A stretch of 64,000 nt of DNA from Adenophora triphylla var. japonica (GCA_022495995.1 JAFEMH010002441.1:277584-341583); one strand, 5' to 3'; counted from the stretch's first letter, positions 33,339 through 46,462 are shown. Notes: generated from the letters alone by a model not told the origin. Program-made: numbers and translations.

Positions 33339-35060
33339 TTGGAGGAGGTGCTACGAGCCTTCGAAACTCTCAAGAAGCGCCAGGAAGAGCAGCAAGCCTG
33401 GATCGTAGACACTATGCGCCGCCGCGGAGCCGTGGCCGTTCCCCAAACAGATGGGGCCTTCATTCTCATAGAAGACGAAGAAATACACTGCTCCCCGTGT
33501 CCTCGTAGCTATCGGCGAGTCTGCCTCCGCCAAGCTACGAGATCCCAGCAACGCAAAGCAGCTCTCGCTCAAAGCTCCCCTCAGTCATCAGTCAAGCGGC
33601 TCTGTCCTGCCGGCCTCAGCACAGTCAGTTTCCCGGCCCTGCGCCACAAGCTCAATATCAACAGCACACATACGTGCCTGCTCCGCCAGATCCCAATGCA
33701 TCTCGGTATCCCCCAGGATTCAATCCTTTGCCTCTATACGAGCCTCGCAATCACAATCAAAAGTCCCCATGCTTGCCAGGGATAGGCATCCCGAGCGGAT
33801 ATCCCGACATCTCAAGCTTGCCACCTGCTAGTCGCGATTGGGGCTAACGAATCATTTCCCAGGTTCCCAAACACAACCCTTAGCGGACCTGGCAATCACG
33901 CCCTCAACTTCAACACCCCAGGGTATGGGTTGGTATACACTCAACTACCTCCCCAAGACTCCCGAATGGCAATTCCATCAGTCAATCCACCTCCATCTTC
34001 GGTTTTCGTCCACACGAAAACGGTAACCCACCTCGAGCAGTGATCCCCACATGGCTGGCTGATTGAACAAATGAAAGACATGCAAGGCAAGCTAGCTAGT
34101 TCTCGGAAGGACTCCTCCCGCCTGCGACCGAACAAAGTCGTCCCTCTCCCTCAAAGTTCGGGATGCCTTGGGAAATGGAAAAGTTTGACGGGACGAGAAT
34201 GCCCAAAACCCACATCGACACCTACGTCCTGGGTATGAGAGCCAAAGGGGCAACCCTCAACGGATGGCGAGATCATTTTCAGCATTCCCTCAAATCCACA
34301 AAGACTAAGGTGGTTCCTCAATGTGAAGGCGTAAAACCGCTCCACGTGGGATCGGATCGGTGAAATCTTCTGGAGAAGTACCGCGCCAATCTTGAATGGG
34401 AAACAAACCGCCATGACCTGCAAGCCACCGAAAAAAAGGATGACGAACCGGTGGGCGAGTTCTACAAAAGATGGAACTGGAAGCTAAGCGAGATAATGGA
34501 TCCACTTTCCAAAGAAGAGCGGATGGACATCTTCCATTCCCGCTCAAACCATCTTTGAGGACCTTGATCGGCCACCATTTCTATCCGGATCTCCGTGCCA
34601 TGGTCAACGCCGGACAAAGTTTGAAAAGACCCCCCGAGTCTTCAAAAGGCAACAGAACCCCCGCCTCATCTTACCGCTATCGAACAAACCTGGCAACTTC
34701 AACTCCCGCCCGACCAAAGGAAAGGAAGCGGCCAGGAACACGCACTACATTCGTAACGGAGCTCAAGTAAACCGCGATCAAGCGGCCCCAAAGAATAACA
34801 ACCCCCCTCGCTGCCCACAGTTCCAGCATTTAGATAACCGGGAAATGCCCTTGGGTCAAGTATTTGAAGCTTTGGTGAAACGAAATCTTCTCAAACCACT
34901 CGAGAATTTCCAACCGAAGACTCTCAGGCCAACATGGATATGAGAAAACAACTGCGCCTTCCACAACTACCCCGGCCACACCACCGACAATTGCTTCGTA
35001 CTCAAGCGGGTGGTCCGGGGGCTCATTGAGGAGGAAAATTGGAACGCCCTCGTGGTCCCA
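33339..35060 (+). pseudogene. gag: gag of element A
   Basis: Starts MEEVLRAFETLKKRQEEQQAWIVDTM at 33339, a helical N-terminus. It then passes through several frames: GAFILIEDEE, a Pro-rich region, and the gag core near 34163-34640 (MEKFDG, KTHIDTYVLGMRAKGA, EPVGEFYKRW, GHHFYPDL). A zinc finger CAFHNYPGHTTDNCFVLK lies near 34951-35005. At least five frameshifts break it. Comparison with element B shows many are single-base differences next to CG. Confidence 0.8.
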
Positions 35061-35370
35061 ATACCATCGGAAATCCATTCCCCGGAACGACGGGGGTAAA
35101 CTCAATAGCCTTTGACGAAACTCCAAGCGAGAGCGGGACTCCCCGCAATTTCCGAAACCGTCGGCATCTTTGTCCCGCTACGGATCGGGAGCGTGAAACC
35201 GCAGTCAAGAGATCTCGTGATCGGGAATTCCGACAAGAACGCCCTAAGGGCCACTGTCTCCCTACGATCTTTGCCCCGGCCAAGGCATACAAATGGATGG
35301 ATCGAACGTTCCCCAGAGAGACCGAGTCAAACGGTAGCACGGGAAGCGGTTTAGCCTTGCTGACGATGAC

Positions 35371-35820
35371 TTGCCAATATGTGAGAATCGGCACAACGAA
35401 GCCCTCCTCATCCTCATAAAAATAGAGATGTTCTTCCTCCCGAACGTCTTGATTGATAACGGCTCCGCGATCAACATCATCGCTTTAAGCACACCGAAAC
35501 GACTCCGCATCGACCGCTTCTCGATAAGGCCTTCACCTCGGGTAATCCGAGCCTACGATTCCACCGCACGACCGATCGTAGGAGTCATCAATCTAAGGAT
35601 CCAATTCGACGTACAAGCTGGAGTCGGTAGAGTTCCAAGTCGTGGAAATCAAACCAACCTTCTGCTTTGTTGGGACGACCTTGGATACATCGGATGAAAG
35701 CGGTATCATCTACTCTTCACCAATGCGTGAAATTCATCAATGCCAATGGAGCGATCGAAGTGATCCGCGGAAGCGGTGCAATGGCAAGTGCTTGGCCAGC
35801 AAGCTATGACCCGTAAAAGG
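35371..35820 (+). pseudogene. Retropepsin-like protease of element A
   Basis: VLIDNGSAINII near 35450 has DNG where retropepsins usually have D-S/T-G, as in many Tat/Ogre elements. LRIQFDVQ and a GRPW-type end (seen better in element B) follow. The frame breaks near 35625. Confidence 0.75.
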
Positions 35821-36998
35821 TCCCGACATGACCGAATACTCTTCTCCGGATGATTCTCCTACCCTGTCCCGCTACGAAGTGGATCCTTACATCCACGCTC
35901 TAAGCCGCGACGAGCCGGAAATTGAAGAACTTCATGGGTCGGGATGACAACTCGATATATGCGACTGTGAAGAATGCTTGAGAGAGGATCAAGAGATGGA
36001 TGCCACTAATGGAGATTGATCGAGGAGTAGACCACTTACTTCGCCGAAAACCCTCTGGCAAGCTGGCTCATCACCGATCCCCGGTACAAGACAACCCTCT
36101 AGCCGACACTCTCGGATCTTATGGGGACAAAGCCGTCACGGCTTAGTTCAATTCAACATTCCGGTGTCCGACACGGACGAACAATCCAAGGCTTAATCGG
36201 GGAAGGAGATATAGCATGTCCGCTCGAATCGGACATTGTAAACGTCGTCCAAGCAAAGATCCCGAGATAAAGAAGCGCATTCTATGAAAGTGATCAACGT
36301 CGGCAAGAATCCACTCCGAATCGGCGAATGCTTCGCCCTCCTAGAAGTAGCCCTCGGCGACTTCTATCATCAAAAACCCCAAGGGCGGTGGCAACACTAA
36401 TGGAGGGACATCATCGGGGAGCAGCCAAAAACCTTCGCGATACGGTTTGAAATCGAACCGCATGCAAGCTACTTTCCGGGACTCATGCCAAGGGAAGATT
36501 GGCCACCCGAACCAGCACCACTCCCTCTAGAGCTACAGCCATCCGAAAGTAATGAAGCCTGGTCCAATCCCTCGTCACCTATGGTCTAGCTTCGAGTCTT
36601 GTTGTCTGTCTATTCACATCTTTTGAGTCTTTTGACGGCTTTACGCCCGACGATTGTGAATCTTTGATCAACAATGTACAGTCTTCACGCTTTCAATAAA
36701 AGGTCCGACCTTCCTAAAAAATCATTTCATTGCATCTTTAACAAATGTTGATATTAACTAATCAAAACAGTTAATAACAATTCATCTATACAAAAGGCAA
36801 ACACATTAATTAAATAAATGCATCAAGCAAACATTTAAGCATGTTGTCAAACGAGAGAAAAACCGGGCCCAAGCTGCCGAGAAGGTTTTAATCACAACGA
36901 TTTGCAAGATTGCTGAAGAGCCAAAGAGACGCAAGTCCGACGCCATTTCCAGCACACACCAGACTTTCCCATACCTCAAGAACGGGGAAACTACCTTC
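35821..36998 (+). other. Region between protease and integrase of element A, RT and RNase H absent
   Basis: Broken frames up to about 36590, then 400 bp of noncoding DNA with an AATAAA-like word near 36698. No RT motif was found in any frame (no YxDD, no SAFFP-type or FSKID-type block). Element B has the same arrangement, so the loss predates both insertions. Confidence 0.6.
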
Positions 36999-38165
36999 AT
37001 GAACAAGGGAGACCCACACACAGGAGGGGTCAAAACCAAGAGCGTCATGGCCCTAAAACGCCTCGCCTCTCACTTCGTCATCCTCGGGGACATGCTATAC
37101 AAGAAACGCTACCATGGGCCACTCCTACGCTGCATTAGCCAAGAAGAAGCAAGCAAGTTCATGAACGAAGTCCACAATGGGGCTTGCGGTCCCCACATGA
37201 ATGCCAGAGCCCTGATGCAAATCATTCTCAGGATGGGCTACTACTGGATCTCCATGGAGGCAGATTGCATCCACTTTGTCCGAAGCTGCGACAAGTGCCA
37301 ACGGTTCTCCAACCTCAATCATCTGCCGCCCCACGATCTCTACTGCATGACTGCACCTTGGCCCTTTGCCACTTGGGAAATTGACGTCATCGGGAAGATT
37401 GCTCCGCCAGGCAGCAACGGTCACGAGTTCATCTTAGTAGCCATCGACTACTTCACCAAATGGGTCGAAGCCAAGTCCTACAAGGTACTCACCTCCAAGA
37501 AGGTCGCATATTTCCTCAAGGAAAACATCATCTGCCGATACGGCATCCCAAATGAGGTCATATCAGACAATGATTCACACTTCGAGGGGGAATTCGACGG
37601 CCGGCTGAATTCAAGATCACACGCCACAAATCTTCTCCCTACCGGCCACAAACAAACGGCGCCGTGGAAGCAGCAAACAAAACCCTCGAACGGATCATCC
37701 GAAAAATGACCACCCGAGGACGAGATTGGCCCGAGAAGCTGCACCTTGCACTTTGGGGCTACCGCACATCGGTCGAACGACCACGGGAGAAACCCCATTT
37801 GCCACGACATACGGGATGGAAGCGGTCCTTCCCATCGAGCTAGAAATTCCCTCACTCCGAGTCTTTGCTAGAAAATGACATCAACGAAGTCGAATGGCTC
37901 CGAAGCCGACACGACGAATTGGCTACGCTAGACGAGCGACGACTAAAGGCCATGGAACACGGCCGAGCCTATCAAAGCAGGATGGCTAGAGCTTTCGACA
38001 AGAAAGTCAAATCCCGAGACATCAGGGAAGGTGACCTTGTACTTTCGAAAAGAAAAGCCTCCCACTCGAACCAACCCACTGGGAAAATGGGAAACCACAT
38101 GGATCGGCCCTTTCGTGGTTCAAAAGATCTTCTCCGGAGGCGCCATGAAGGCGACAGGACCTAGA
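36999..38165 (+). pseudogene. Integrase of element A
   Basis: Zinc-binding HHCC domain: EVHNGACGPHMN and CIHFVRSCDKCQRF (about 37165-37305). Catalytic core: WEIDVIG (37376), VISDNDSHFEG (37557), and the E-containing region near 37660-37680 in a shifted frame. The C-terminal domain (37865-38165) has MARAFDKKVKSR and a GPF-type motif. The first 200 codons form one frame; later frames are shifted by small indels. An N-terminal extension may start upstream near 36860. Confidence 0.85.
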
Positions 38166-38312
38166 CGGCAATCCCTTCATGAATCCGGTCAACGGAAGCA
38201 AACTTCGCGAGATACTTCGCCTAAAGAAGAACAGTGTGCATCTCTTGGCACTCCATGTAGTGTCGAACTACGCGGACTGAGCCCTCTAGTCCAGGAACGT
38301 AGGCATCCTTAA

Positions 38313-39023
38313 TTGGTCCGGTCTAAAAATACACAAAAAAGTCAAAAGTTTGAATGTCAATCAAGACCTCCATCAAGCTATGCACTTTTCAAGAACACGC
38401 TCCAACAGTCACCTCGACCAAGTCAAACGACGGCGGCAACATCAAAGGACATCCGAGGGTCACTCAGCATCAAACGACTGACTCATGTCTGCTTCCAAGC
38501 CAGGGGCTTGTCTTCGCCCTCACGCGCTTCAAAAAAAAAAAAAAGAAGCTCGAGCAAGGACTCACAAAAAAAAAAGAGCTCGAGCAAGGGCTCACAAAAA
38601 AATAAAAATAAAAAAAAGAGAGCTCGAGCAAGGGCTCACAAAAAAAAGAAGCTCAAGCAGAAGCTGCAAAAAGAGGTTAAGAGCCCGACGCCAACAAGAG
38701 GCAAGGAAGCTGCAAAAAAGACCGTCAAAACGACTTGTCAGGAAATCACTCGACCTCTCAGCCAAGCACAAAGCCTAAGCAAAAGGGATTGCCGTCATGA
38801 CCCAGACTGCTTCAATCCGCAAATGCAACAGAAAAGTTCAAAGATGGACGCCGACAAGACGCACAAAAGAAACAAAGGCAAACAAGAGATCTTGCGTCTC
38901 GACAAAGCTTTAAAAGTAAATCACAAATCACTAACGGTTACAACATTTCTTGATGAGTTCAAGCACGGTCTACTCTCAAGTTCACAACATGCTAAAAGAA
39001 AGCTTAATACATTTAACAAATAA
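38313..39023 (+). other. Lys-rich frame over a poly(A)/GAGCTCGAGC repeat, element A
   Basis: An open frame of 236 codons whose Lys/Arg/Ser-rich middle comes from (A)n tracts alternating with GAGCTCGAGCAAGGGCTCAC (about 38530-38660). Only the last 50 or so codons (KALKVNHKSLTVTTFLDEF) match element B without frame change. Coding status is doubtful. Confidence 0.3.
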
Positions 39024-39058
39024 TGTGTTTGCAATGCAATGAGTGGATACCTAGGAGG

Positions 39059-40577
39059 TCATTTCGCGCCATCTGCGCTTGTCCCCTCGCCATTCTTCCC
39101 TTTCTTCCCTCGTCCCCGGCGAGTCTTCTTTCGCTCCACGTGAACCAACTCTGCGTCTCTCAGTCCGAGATCAGGGGTCCTCCCCGTAGAGTCAAACAAT
39201 CCAGTAGCTCTCAGGGCTTCATTCGCCCGTGCTTCGGCTCGGATCTCCTCCCTGCGAGTACGCAAAGAGGACCTCTCCCTGTCGGTCGGTCAACTCTAGT
39301 CTCGTAATCAAACAAAGTGTCTCACGTCACATCCGAAGGGTCGGACCGGGCTTCGGCACTCCTAAGGCAATAGCTACTACGGCAACCAGGGTCCTAGAAT
39401 CGCTACACGCCTTTGCTCTCCAAGACCACTTGGGGCCCTTGACACGTTTGCTCATGCCGGGCCGGTGCGAGTCGTCAACATGACACTCTCCCAGACGTCT
39501 AAGGAGTACCACGGGAGGGAAAGCGGAATACTTCCATACCCTCGAGAGAAAATACAAGAAGGCACTGAAGCTGCCATACAAAGAGGAACTACCTCCGCGG
39601 TAGCAAGGTCATCCCGGCCAACAAAGGCTCTGCTTCATCCCAAGCTGCCGGGAAACAAGCGACGGAATATAGAAGGAGGACCAAGACAAACCTGGAACTC
39701 GATAACGTAGGACCCTTCCTGCAAGATCCTCCTGGTCTCAATCCTCCGAGTGCGGAACCCACCGGCGGATCGATGCGTACCAAGGCGTGCCATCCATCTC
39801 TCCCGGGCGGGTGATCCATATCCAACACAAGAGGTCGCTGAGCAAATGACCACGGGCTAAACGACGTCGGAGCCTCGGGCATGGCATGAAGTCTCTCTCG
39901 CAGCCACAAGGTGAGCAAAGTGGGGCTTCCCCCTCTCATAAAACGATCCCCAGTTGCCAGACGATCGATACCATGAAGAGTCTCCCCCAGCAGCAACGGG
40001 ACAAATCCTCTCCAGCTCTGCAATGCCCTACCACATCTAGCAAAGCCCCATCACAAATGCCAAGGGAGCTGACCATGAAGAGCGTTGCTATCGTGCACAA
40101 GGCGAATGCATCCCAAGAGACGTCACTCTCATCATCAACCATGAACCGCTCGGCGGCTCGAAATGTCTATATGACCCGAATCAAGGATCATGCCCTGCAC
40201 ATCTTCCAACGAACTACGAAGAAAGCACACAAGCTTCACGCTCACAGCGGCACCACCAATCGAAAGGAAGCGAGATGGCCTCCACCTCCGGTCCCCCATC
40301 AAAGCCCGAAAATCCTCAAAAGTGGGCACCATTTCATTGTAGGAGAAACAGTACACATGCCTCCTAACATCCCAGAACTTCGCGGCGGCGCAACAAATCC
40401 CAATCGGGAACCCAACTCCTTAAAAGACCAAATCGAGCAAAGACGAAACCTTACCTCGAAAGCCCGTCTACGATGCCTCATACGGCGCCGCATCCACGTT
40501 TTCAGTTGCTCAAGGAAGTGTGCTTGCCTCTCTTGCGAAAGCCTCGGAAAAATTCTAGGGACATACGAAGAATCCAT
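39059..40577 (-). pseudogene. Antisense gene 2 (aORF2) of element A, DUF7745/plant-mobile-domain-like
   Basis: Minus-strand gene after integrase. Exon 1 starts at 40577 (MDSSYVPRIFPRLS, then a helical FLEQLKTWMRRR) and ends at 40455. A 91-bp intron (GTAAGG...GTTAG, 40454-40364) follows. Exon 2 begins YCFSYNEMVPTFEDFRALMG and runs in several frames through VPLLLGETLHGIDRL and LLTLWLRERL. It ends with a basic tail (VERKKTRRGRGKKGK) and stop at 39059-39061. The motifs resemble the plant mobile domain/DUF7745 proteins found antisense in Tat-lineage elements. Frameshifts make this copy defective as written. Confidence 0.65.
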
Positions 40578-40668
40578 GGCAAAAATGGAGGTTCCTAGAG
40601 AAAATGGGGAAGAAAGCTCGAAAATGGTGCAAATGGGGAAATGGGGAAGAACCAGGACCTTTGGAAAA

Positions 40669-40741
40669 CATTTATCTCCTTCCCAAAAGCAAGGTTGGTC
40701 CGTACGGACCTCTTTGCATGCTAAGTAAGTCCGTACGGACC
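40669..40741 (-). promoter_or_regulatory. Predicted aORF2 promoter, element A: TATA-like box and two palindromes
   Basis: A minus-strand TATA-like AGATAAATG (40677-40669) lies 92-100 bp upstream of the aORF2 start codon. Directly upstream of it is one perfect palindrome (40697-40710) and one with a single end change (40728-40741). Confidence 0.6.
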
Positions 40742-41099
40742 TCCTTGCAAAAGAACCCATTTTCCCCATCAAACAGTACAACGGCCCAACTTTTGTCCTC
40801 GGCGAGGACCTTGCTCCAAAGCGCCCAAACAACGGCGAGCCATTCCAGGCAAACATACACTACCCACAAATGCACTCTCAGCTCACGTGGCATGTACAAA
40901 AATATAATAATAATAGCAATAATTTCTAGGACAAATCCCGGGAATCACAAAAATGACATTACGTCTTAAAATAGAATACTTTTGCCATGCGAATACAAGT
41001 GTTTTATTACAGGTACCCATAAATGTACTGTTGCTAAACAAAAAAAAAAAAAAAAGAGAGGGATATGAAAGAGGGAAAGCAAATGAATACTAATCGAGA
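40742..41099. other. Spacer between the two antisense genes, element A
   Basis: Noncoding. Contains an A-run at 41039-41055 and A/T-rich sequence, consistent with the 3' flank of aORF1 and the 5' flank of aORF2. Confidence 0.4.
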
Positions 41100-43104
41100 C
41101 TCCTCGGCATCATCATCCTGGCCAAGGTCCTCCAGGAGAGAAGTCGGGCATCCCTGTGAACTCGCCGTCACGTCCTCGTCATCAGTACCGAGCCCCGCGG
41201 AGGCTGCCACTCAAAATAATCCGAAGGATCAAATCCGGCGAAAGGATCGAAGAAGGAAGGCTCGACGAACCCTCACCTGTGCATCCTGCGAGGGAAGAAG
41301 CTGAGTAAAGGGTGCGGCCTCGGAGCTCCGAAGACGTCCGGCATCCATGCTATGCCGCCCCCTCGAAAGGTCCCTCTGCTGCGGCTCAGGCTCGGCTCTA
41401 GGCGGAGGAACGTCTGAGAATGCCTCGAAGGCATAGGCTCGTACGCCGGCACGCGTCGCGAGCCGGCAAGATATCTTCGAAGCCATCTTCTTCGCAAGCG
41501 ACCTCGTCGCCACGTAACGGCGAGTCGGCATATCATAGGCTCTCCCGGGACTGCACCGACAAGCGACCAAGGAAACGCTCGGCAATACGGTTACACTCGA
41601 CAACAAAAAGAGAAAAATACGAGAAAAGATGCCAAGATGGAAAAGAGTCACCACACTCACCGATCTATCGGGATCCACTCTGTATGCGGCGGGAGCACTG
41701 CTCGGGGAACGGGTACGAGACACCCTCCTCCTCGATCCGTCCCCCCGGACATACGTGAAATCCGGCCCCGGCATCGGAACCTGCAGGGGAGCTGCGGGCC
41801 AGCCTCTCTCTCTCTCGCCAGTACCTGCGGCATCCTCAGCTTCCTCCTCACGAAGGCCCCGTACTCCTCTCCATACAAGATGAACTCCTCGGCGCCCACA
41901 CCGCCAAGGTACCTCTCGAAATCGAGCACATCCATATCTCGGGAGTCAAGCATCCCAAAGGGAGGGTCCCTCGGAGCCACGGGAAGCACACCGGGGCCAT
42001 CTTTGCCCGAGAAGACCCGCTCTCCCGGATACATGACATCACAAGTCGAAGCCCCGCGGCATCTTCCGCGGCTGTCGCCTCGGGAGCCCCCTCGAGACTC
42101 ATCGCCCTCATACAGAGCCACGGGAACAAAACGAACCCCTCCAGGGCTACCCCGCTCCGGACGGCTCCTGCACATCCCCATGGCGATGGTGAGCTTCCCC
42201 TGCTTGGTCCTCCTCTTCCTCGCCGTACGAGCCCGGCCCGGCATAGCGGGTGCGCGGCAACGGCCCGGGATCTCTATCCCACGGGAAGCCTTTGGAAAAT
42301 CTCATAGAACCACACTGTGACAAAAACGAGAGAAGGCTCGGTGCAAAAGAAAACGGAGAAACGACAAGTTGCTAAATCAAAAACGGCAATAAACTCATAC
42401 CTCAGCGAAGTCAAAACGGGCCGATGAGCGGCCACACCCAGGCTAAGCCGGTCCAAGGAAAAGTAGAGCTCGGCCAAGCACTGCCTCGCCCCAAGCGATG
42501 TCACAAACTCTATCCCGAGATCAATCAAGCTCTCCAACGAGCAAAGGGAGCCGCGATCGCGTGGTTCGAGAACAAAGTCTCGGAAAGTGCATACCACAAA
42601 AAGGAGCGCGCCCGGCTGCTCACGCCGTCACTGGCCGGTACCCGAACATAGGCCCCAATCTTTGGAGCGTGATCCTCGGCTCCGCATCACTATACAACAT
42701 GCCCGGGCCCTGCGAGGGACGAGGCTCAAGCCCGGCGGCTCGGTCAACACGGCATCGGAGATCATATCCCTCCCACCCTTGGCTGGCCCTCCTTTGAAGG
42801 AAAGCCCGGTGATCGCGGCAAAGTCGGTCGGCGTCACCGTCACCTCTCCCCGGCTCGGATGGAAGGTGTGGGTGGTATCCCACCAATACTCGGAAAGGCC
42901 AAGGAAGACGCTCTTGTTCTTCCTCGTGTCGAAACTCCGGCCGGGTTCTCAACGAACACCCCCGAGGCCGAAGCGTAAACCGGCCTCACGGGACTCGGCC
43001 TACCATCCACGGAAATATCGGGCATCCGGCCCACGGCTCTACAACGGCCTCGAGCGATCCCGAGTCTTCATCCTCTAGGCCTTCCCGGCCATAAGCCCCG
43101 CATC
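41100..43104 (-). pseudogene. Antisense gene 1 (aORF1) of element A, exons 2-4, plant-mobile-domain-like
   Basis: Exon 2 (43104-42401) encodes broken frames with the motif TVTPTDFAAITGLSF, a signature of plant mobile domain proteins. Intron 2 (42400-42301, GTATGA...ATGAG) separates exon 3 (42300-41661; MDVLDFERYLGG, EEFILYGEEYGAF). Intron 3 (41660-41551, GTGAGT...GTGCAG) separates exon 4, which ends in an acidic tail with stop at 41100-41102. Exon 1 lies at 61437-61259, displaced by element B, which landed in intron 1. The gene is therefore split by 17 kb and also frameshifted. Confidence 0.65.
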
Positions 43105-43139
43105 CTGCCAGGAGTAAAACACTGACAAGGTGCGTCAAT

Positions 43140-43649
43140 CACAGTACTTAATATAAAACAAAAGGCACAAAAGTCCGTCCCAACACGGAAAGCCATGAAA
43201 AATAACCCGTCACAAAAACACGGCACACATTGCACATATTTTTTTTTTTACAAATAACCCGTCACAAAACACGGCACACATTGCACATAATTTTCACATA
43301 CATATAATTTTTCTCATGCAGTCCGTCACAAAACACGGCGCACACTGTACACATTTTCTCAAAAAAGGGATTAAGCCCTACACGACACATTTCAAAAAAG
43401 TCCGTCCCAACACGGCAAAGGCACATGTAACCCGTCACAAAAACACGGCACATATTGCACATATTTTCCCCACAAAGTCCGTCACCCAAAAACACGGCAC
43501 ACACTGCATAATACATTTTCAAAAAATCCGTCCCTACACGGCACTCACTTTCAGACAAAACCCGTCACAAAACACGGCACATGTCACATTTTTTTCACAA
43601 AAATTATCACTACACGATAATTTTTCTCATAATGTACATACATAAATAG
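43140..43649. repeat. Intron-1 repeat array, element A
   Basis: At least eight dispersed copies of CCGTCACAAAACACGG and close variants, with CCGT and ACGG ends complementary. They are separated by A/T-rich spacers with TTGCACATA-type words. Element B has the same array at 56295-56700. Confidence 0.75.
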
Positions 43650-43654
43650 CATAC
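43650..43654 (+). other. Left target-site duplication of element B (CATAC)
   Basis: CATAC here and at 60997-61001. Element A sequence is continuous across the two copies. Confidence 0.9.
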
Positions 43655-45051
43655 TGTAAGTACCCCAATCTGGATCACCCCCTTTCAAACACACGGGAAA
43701 CTCCGCAGACTCATCAACGCAGTCTCGGAGACCTCCGGCACTCAAAACCCTCTCAAACCCCCAACCAAACCAAGGGAGGAGCCTTCCTGGGATAAAAAGG
43801 GACAAAAGGACCTTTTGGGAATTTTCAGGAAATCAGAAAAGCAATTAAGGTCCGTACGGACCTCTTTGTTTCAATGATTACTAAATCCCCTTAAAGTCCA
43901 CAATATTCCCTCAAATCCCGGAAGAAATGATTACCCAAATGCATGGTTGGTCCGTACGGACCTCTTTGCATGCTGAGTTGGTCCGTACGGACCTTCTTGC
44001 ATGGGGGACATCATCATTCCAGAATATTCTCCATCATTGCAGATTCCCTCAAATCGAGGAAATCCAAAATTCTGGATAACCAAGAAGGTCCGTACGGACC
44101 TCTTTGCTCCGAAATTTTTACTATAAATAGAGGGCTCCCCCTCCTCATTTTCACACACCTCCCTCTTCTCTCTTCCTCCCTTAGCCTTCTGGCTCCCCTC
44201 TAAGTCCTCTCGAGGCACTCCCGGCCCCTTTCGGATCCTTAGAGGCCTTAGAGCTCCCTTGTGGTGCTCAGAAGCCTCCCGAGCGCTCCCGAGACGGCTC
44301 CGCGCTGCCCGAGGCACTCTCGAGGTACTACGAGGCCCCTCGTGGTACTCAGAGGCCTTGCACTGGTCTTTCCACGGTGTCCGGCTCTTTCGAGTCAAAC
44401 CGACGATCCCAAACCACGCCGAAACTCTGCCCGAGTGACTCCTTGCCACCACAATGCACGCCGAACCTCTGCCCGAGTGATCCCGACGATCCCCACGCAC
44501 GCCGAACCTGCGCCCGAACGGCCGGCAACCTCAACTCACGCCGAAACTCGTCGCGGACAACCGGCATCTCCCGAAGCAATCCCGATCCGTGCGGAACGCT
44601 ACTCCGACCTCAAACACCATTCCCCGGCGGAAGACGGACACGAACCAACATTGGTAAGGCTTCCTTCCATTACTATTTCAATACATTTCCATACATAGCA
44701 TACAATGTAGACATCCGTCTGACATGCATTTTTAAAAGCACACACACACACAACATTTAAAGGATATTAGGGGTATCCGAAAGACTCGTTTTACGAGGCT
44801 ACTCGGGTGAGCTCTAATATTCTAATATTCTCTTCCCGGTGAGTCATCTGACCTCCGAACTCAAAATCTCATCACACAAAAAAACGGTTTAAAATTATCT
44901 TTAAACTGATGCCCTTTTTCAATGTTTTGGGCTTAATAAAAACGGCATGGCGACTCTACAAAAAACAAAAACGGCGAGACTAAACCGCTCCAACGCGAAA
45001 GACTGCCAGATGCCGGGGCTGCGAAGCCTTTCTCGGATCCGGGTAATTTCA
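43655..45051 (+). repeat. 5' LTR of element B
   Basis: 1397 bp, same architecture as LTR A: palindromes at 43849, 43949, 43980 and 44087, TATA at 44122, AATAAA at 44935-44940. Confidence 0.9.
43849..44129 (+). promoter_or_regulatory. LTR B promoter: four perfect palindromes and TATA box
   Basis: GGTCCGTACGGACC at 43849-43862, 43949-43962, 43980-43993 and 44087-44100. TATAAATA at 44122-44129 begins 21 bp after the last, the same spacing as in LTR A. Confidence 0.8.
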
Positions 45052-45053
45052 GT

Positions 45054-45071
45054 TGGCGACTCCGCTGGGGA
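45054..45071 (+). other. Primer-binding site, element B
   Basis: TGGCGACTCCGCTGGGGA, two bases after the LTR. Probably the intact form of the site; the tRNA partner was not checked. Confidence 0.75.
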
Positions 45072-46462
45072 GAATTTTGTTTTAAAAAACTTTTAAACAA
45101 AACAAAAGATTTTTAAAACGATGATGAGGGTCAAACTTTCATTTTACCCCTTTCTTTAACTGTTGTGTGTGTGTGCACGTGCTTCGTTTTTATTTTACAA
45201 AAAAAATAAAAATACAAAAAAATGCATCAATATACATACATTGCATACATTTAAAATTCTTCAAAAACTTCTATTTTACTCGGAAAAAGAATTTTAGAGA
45301 CCGCACACTACGCGCCTTCTTGCCTCGGTTACACCGCACTCTACTCACACTGCTGCCTCGGTTACACCGCACACTACGCGCCTTCTTGCCTCGGATACAC
45401 TGCACACTACAACCCTTAACCGGAGTGGTCTCGGTTGCGATCCGTTTGGTCTTCCTAGGCCTCTTGGGCGCGCACGGGATCATTCCAAACATCCCATCCT
45501 AGCCAAGCGTCAACCACCACTGCACGTTTGAGTCTTGAGTCACACTCTGTCCGGACTCGGTTGGTTTTACCCGGTCCGTGTCATACGGCTGGATACATAT
45601 ACCATGCCGGCCATTTTACGAGTCAAGGCTCGGAACTCAAGATCCCTTGCGCAAGCAAGCGATGAAAGGTCATGCTAAAATCTTGACTGATCTTGATTTC
45701 GAAGCTACACCCGAGACGATGTTCCGTCCCGGATATACATCCATGCTCGCATGACACCATGTCATCACGCCTTTGATACGTCGGCCATGACGATATGACC
45801 CGGCCAACGCCTAACGTCACGGATCCCTTGCGCAAGCAAGCAAAGAGAAGGTCATGCCGAACTCTTGACACGATCTTGACTCGGTGGCCGGCTCGGTTCA
45901 CTATTCACATGGCTAACGCATCAAAAGCGAACATGACGAGGCTCGGTCCTTAGGTTCGATTTTTCTTTTAGGCCGGTGGAAACCGCTTGCACTATAGGAC
46001 CCTCGCACAGGCTGTCCACCTGGGATGTCGAAATACGGGTGCAAAACGAGGGGCTTATAGCCGCACGAGATGGTCTCCGGCGGCCCGGGATCTAGCATAG
46101 TTGCGAAAAACAAGAGCAATCTTTTCCAACCTACCTAGGATTACGAGAAAACATGTTTTAAGTAAATTAAAACAACAAAAAAAAAAAATCAAAAATAAAA
46201 GAAACGGAAACCGCATGTCACGTGAGCTTTCCCCTTTCTATCCCGTTAGGCCATTCCCGTGTCTAAACCTTGCCCGTCACCCCTCCCGGCGAACCGAGAG
46301 TGGTTGAGAATACACTGGAAGCCGCCTTTTCGGTATCGAGGTCACGGGGTCCGATAGCCGCTTCCGGTTCAACGGTCCGCACCGTCCAATACTCCCCATG
46401 ACGGGATCAACGGATAACGGTGAGGGAAACGGAACCCCGCCACTAAGGAATCTCCAGAGACA
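45072..46462 (+). other. Long untranslated leader of element B
   Basis: Three exact-length 33-bp repeats at 45301-45399, and two imperfect repeats around TTGCGCAAGCAA (about 45646 and 45828). No supported coding frame. Confidence 0.6.

Noticed and set aside
38313..39023. Conserved Lys-rich protein gene after integrase
   Set aside because: Both elements have a frame here, but poly(A) runs explain the composition and the aligned parts shift frame between A and B. It is kept only as a repeat/low-confidence entry.
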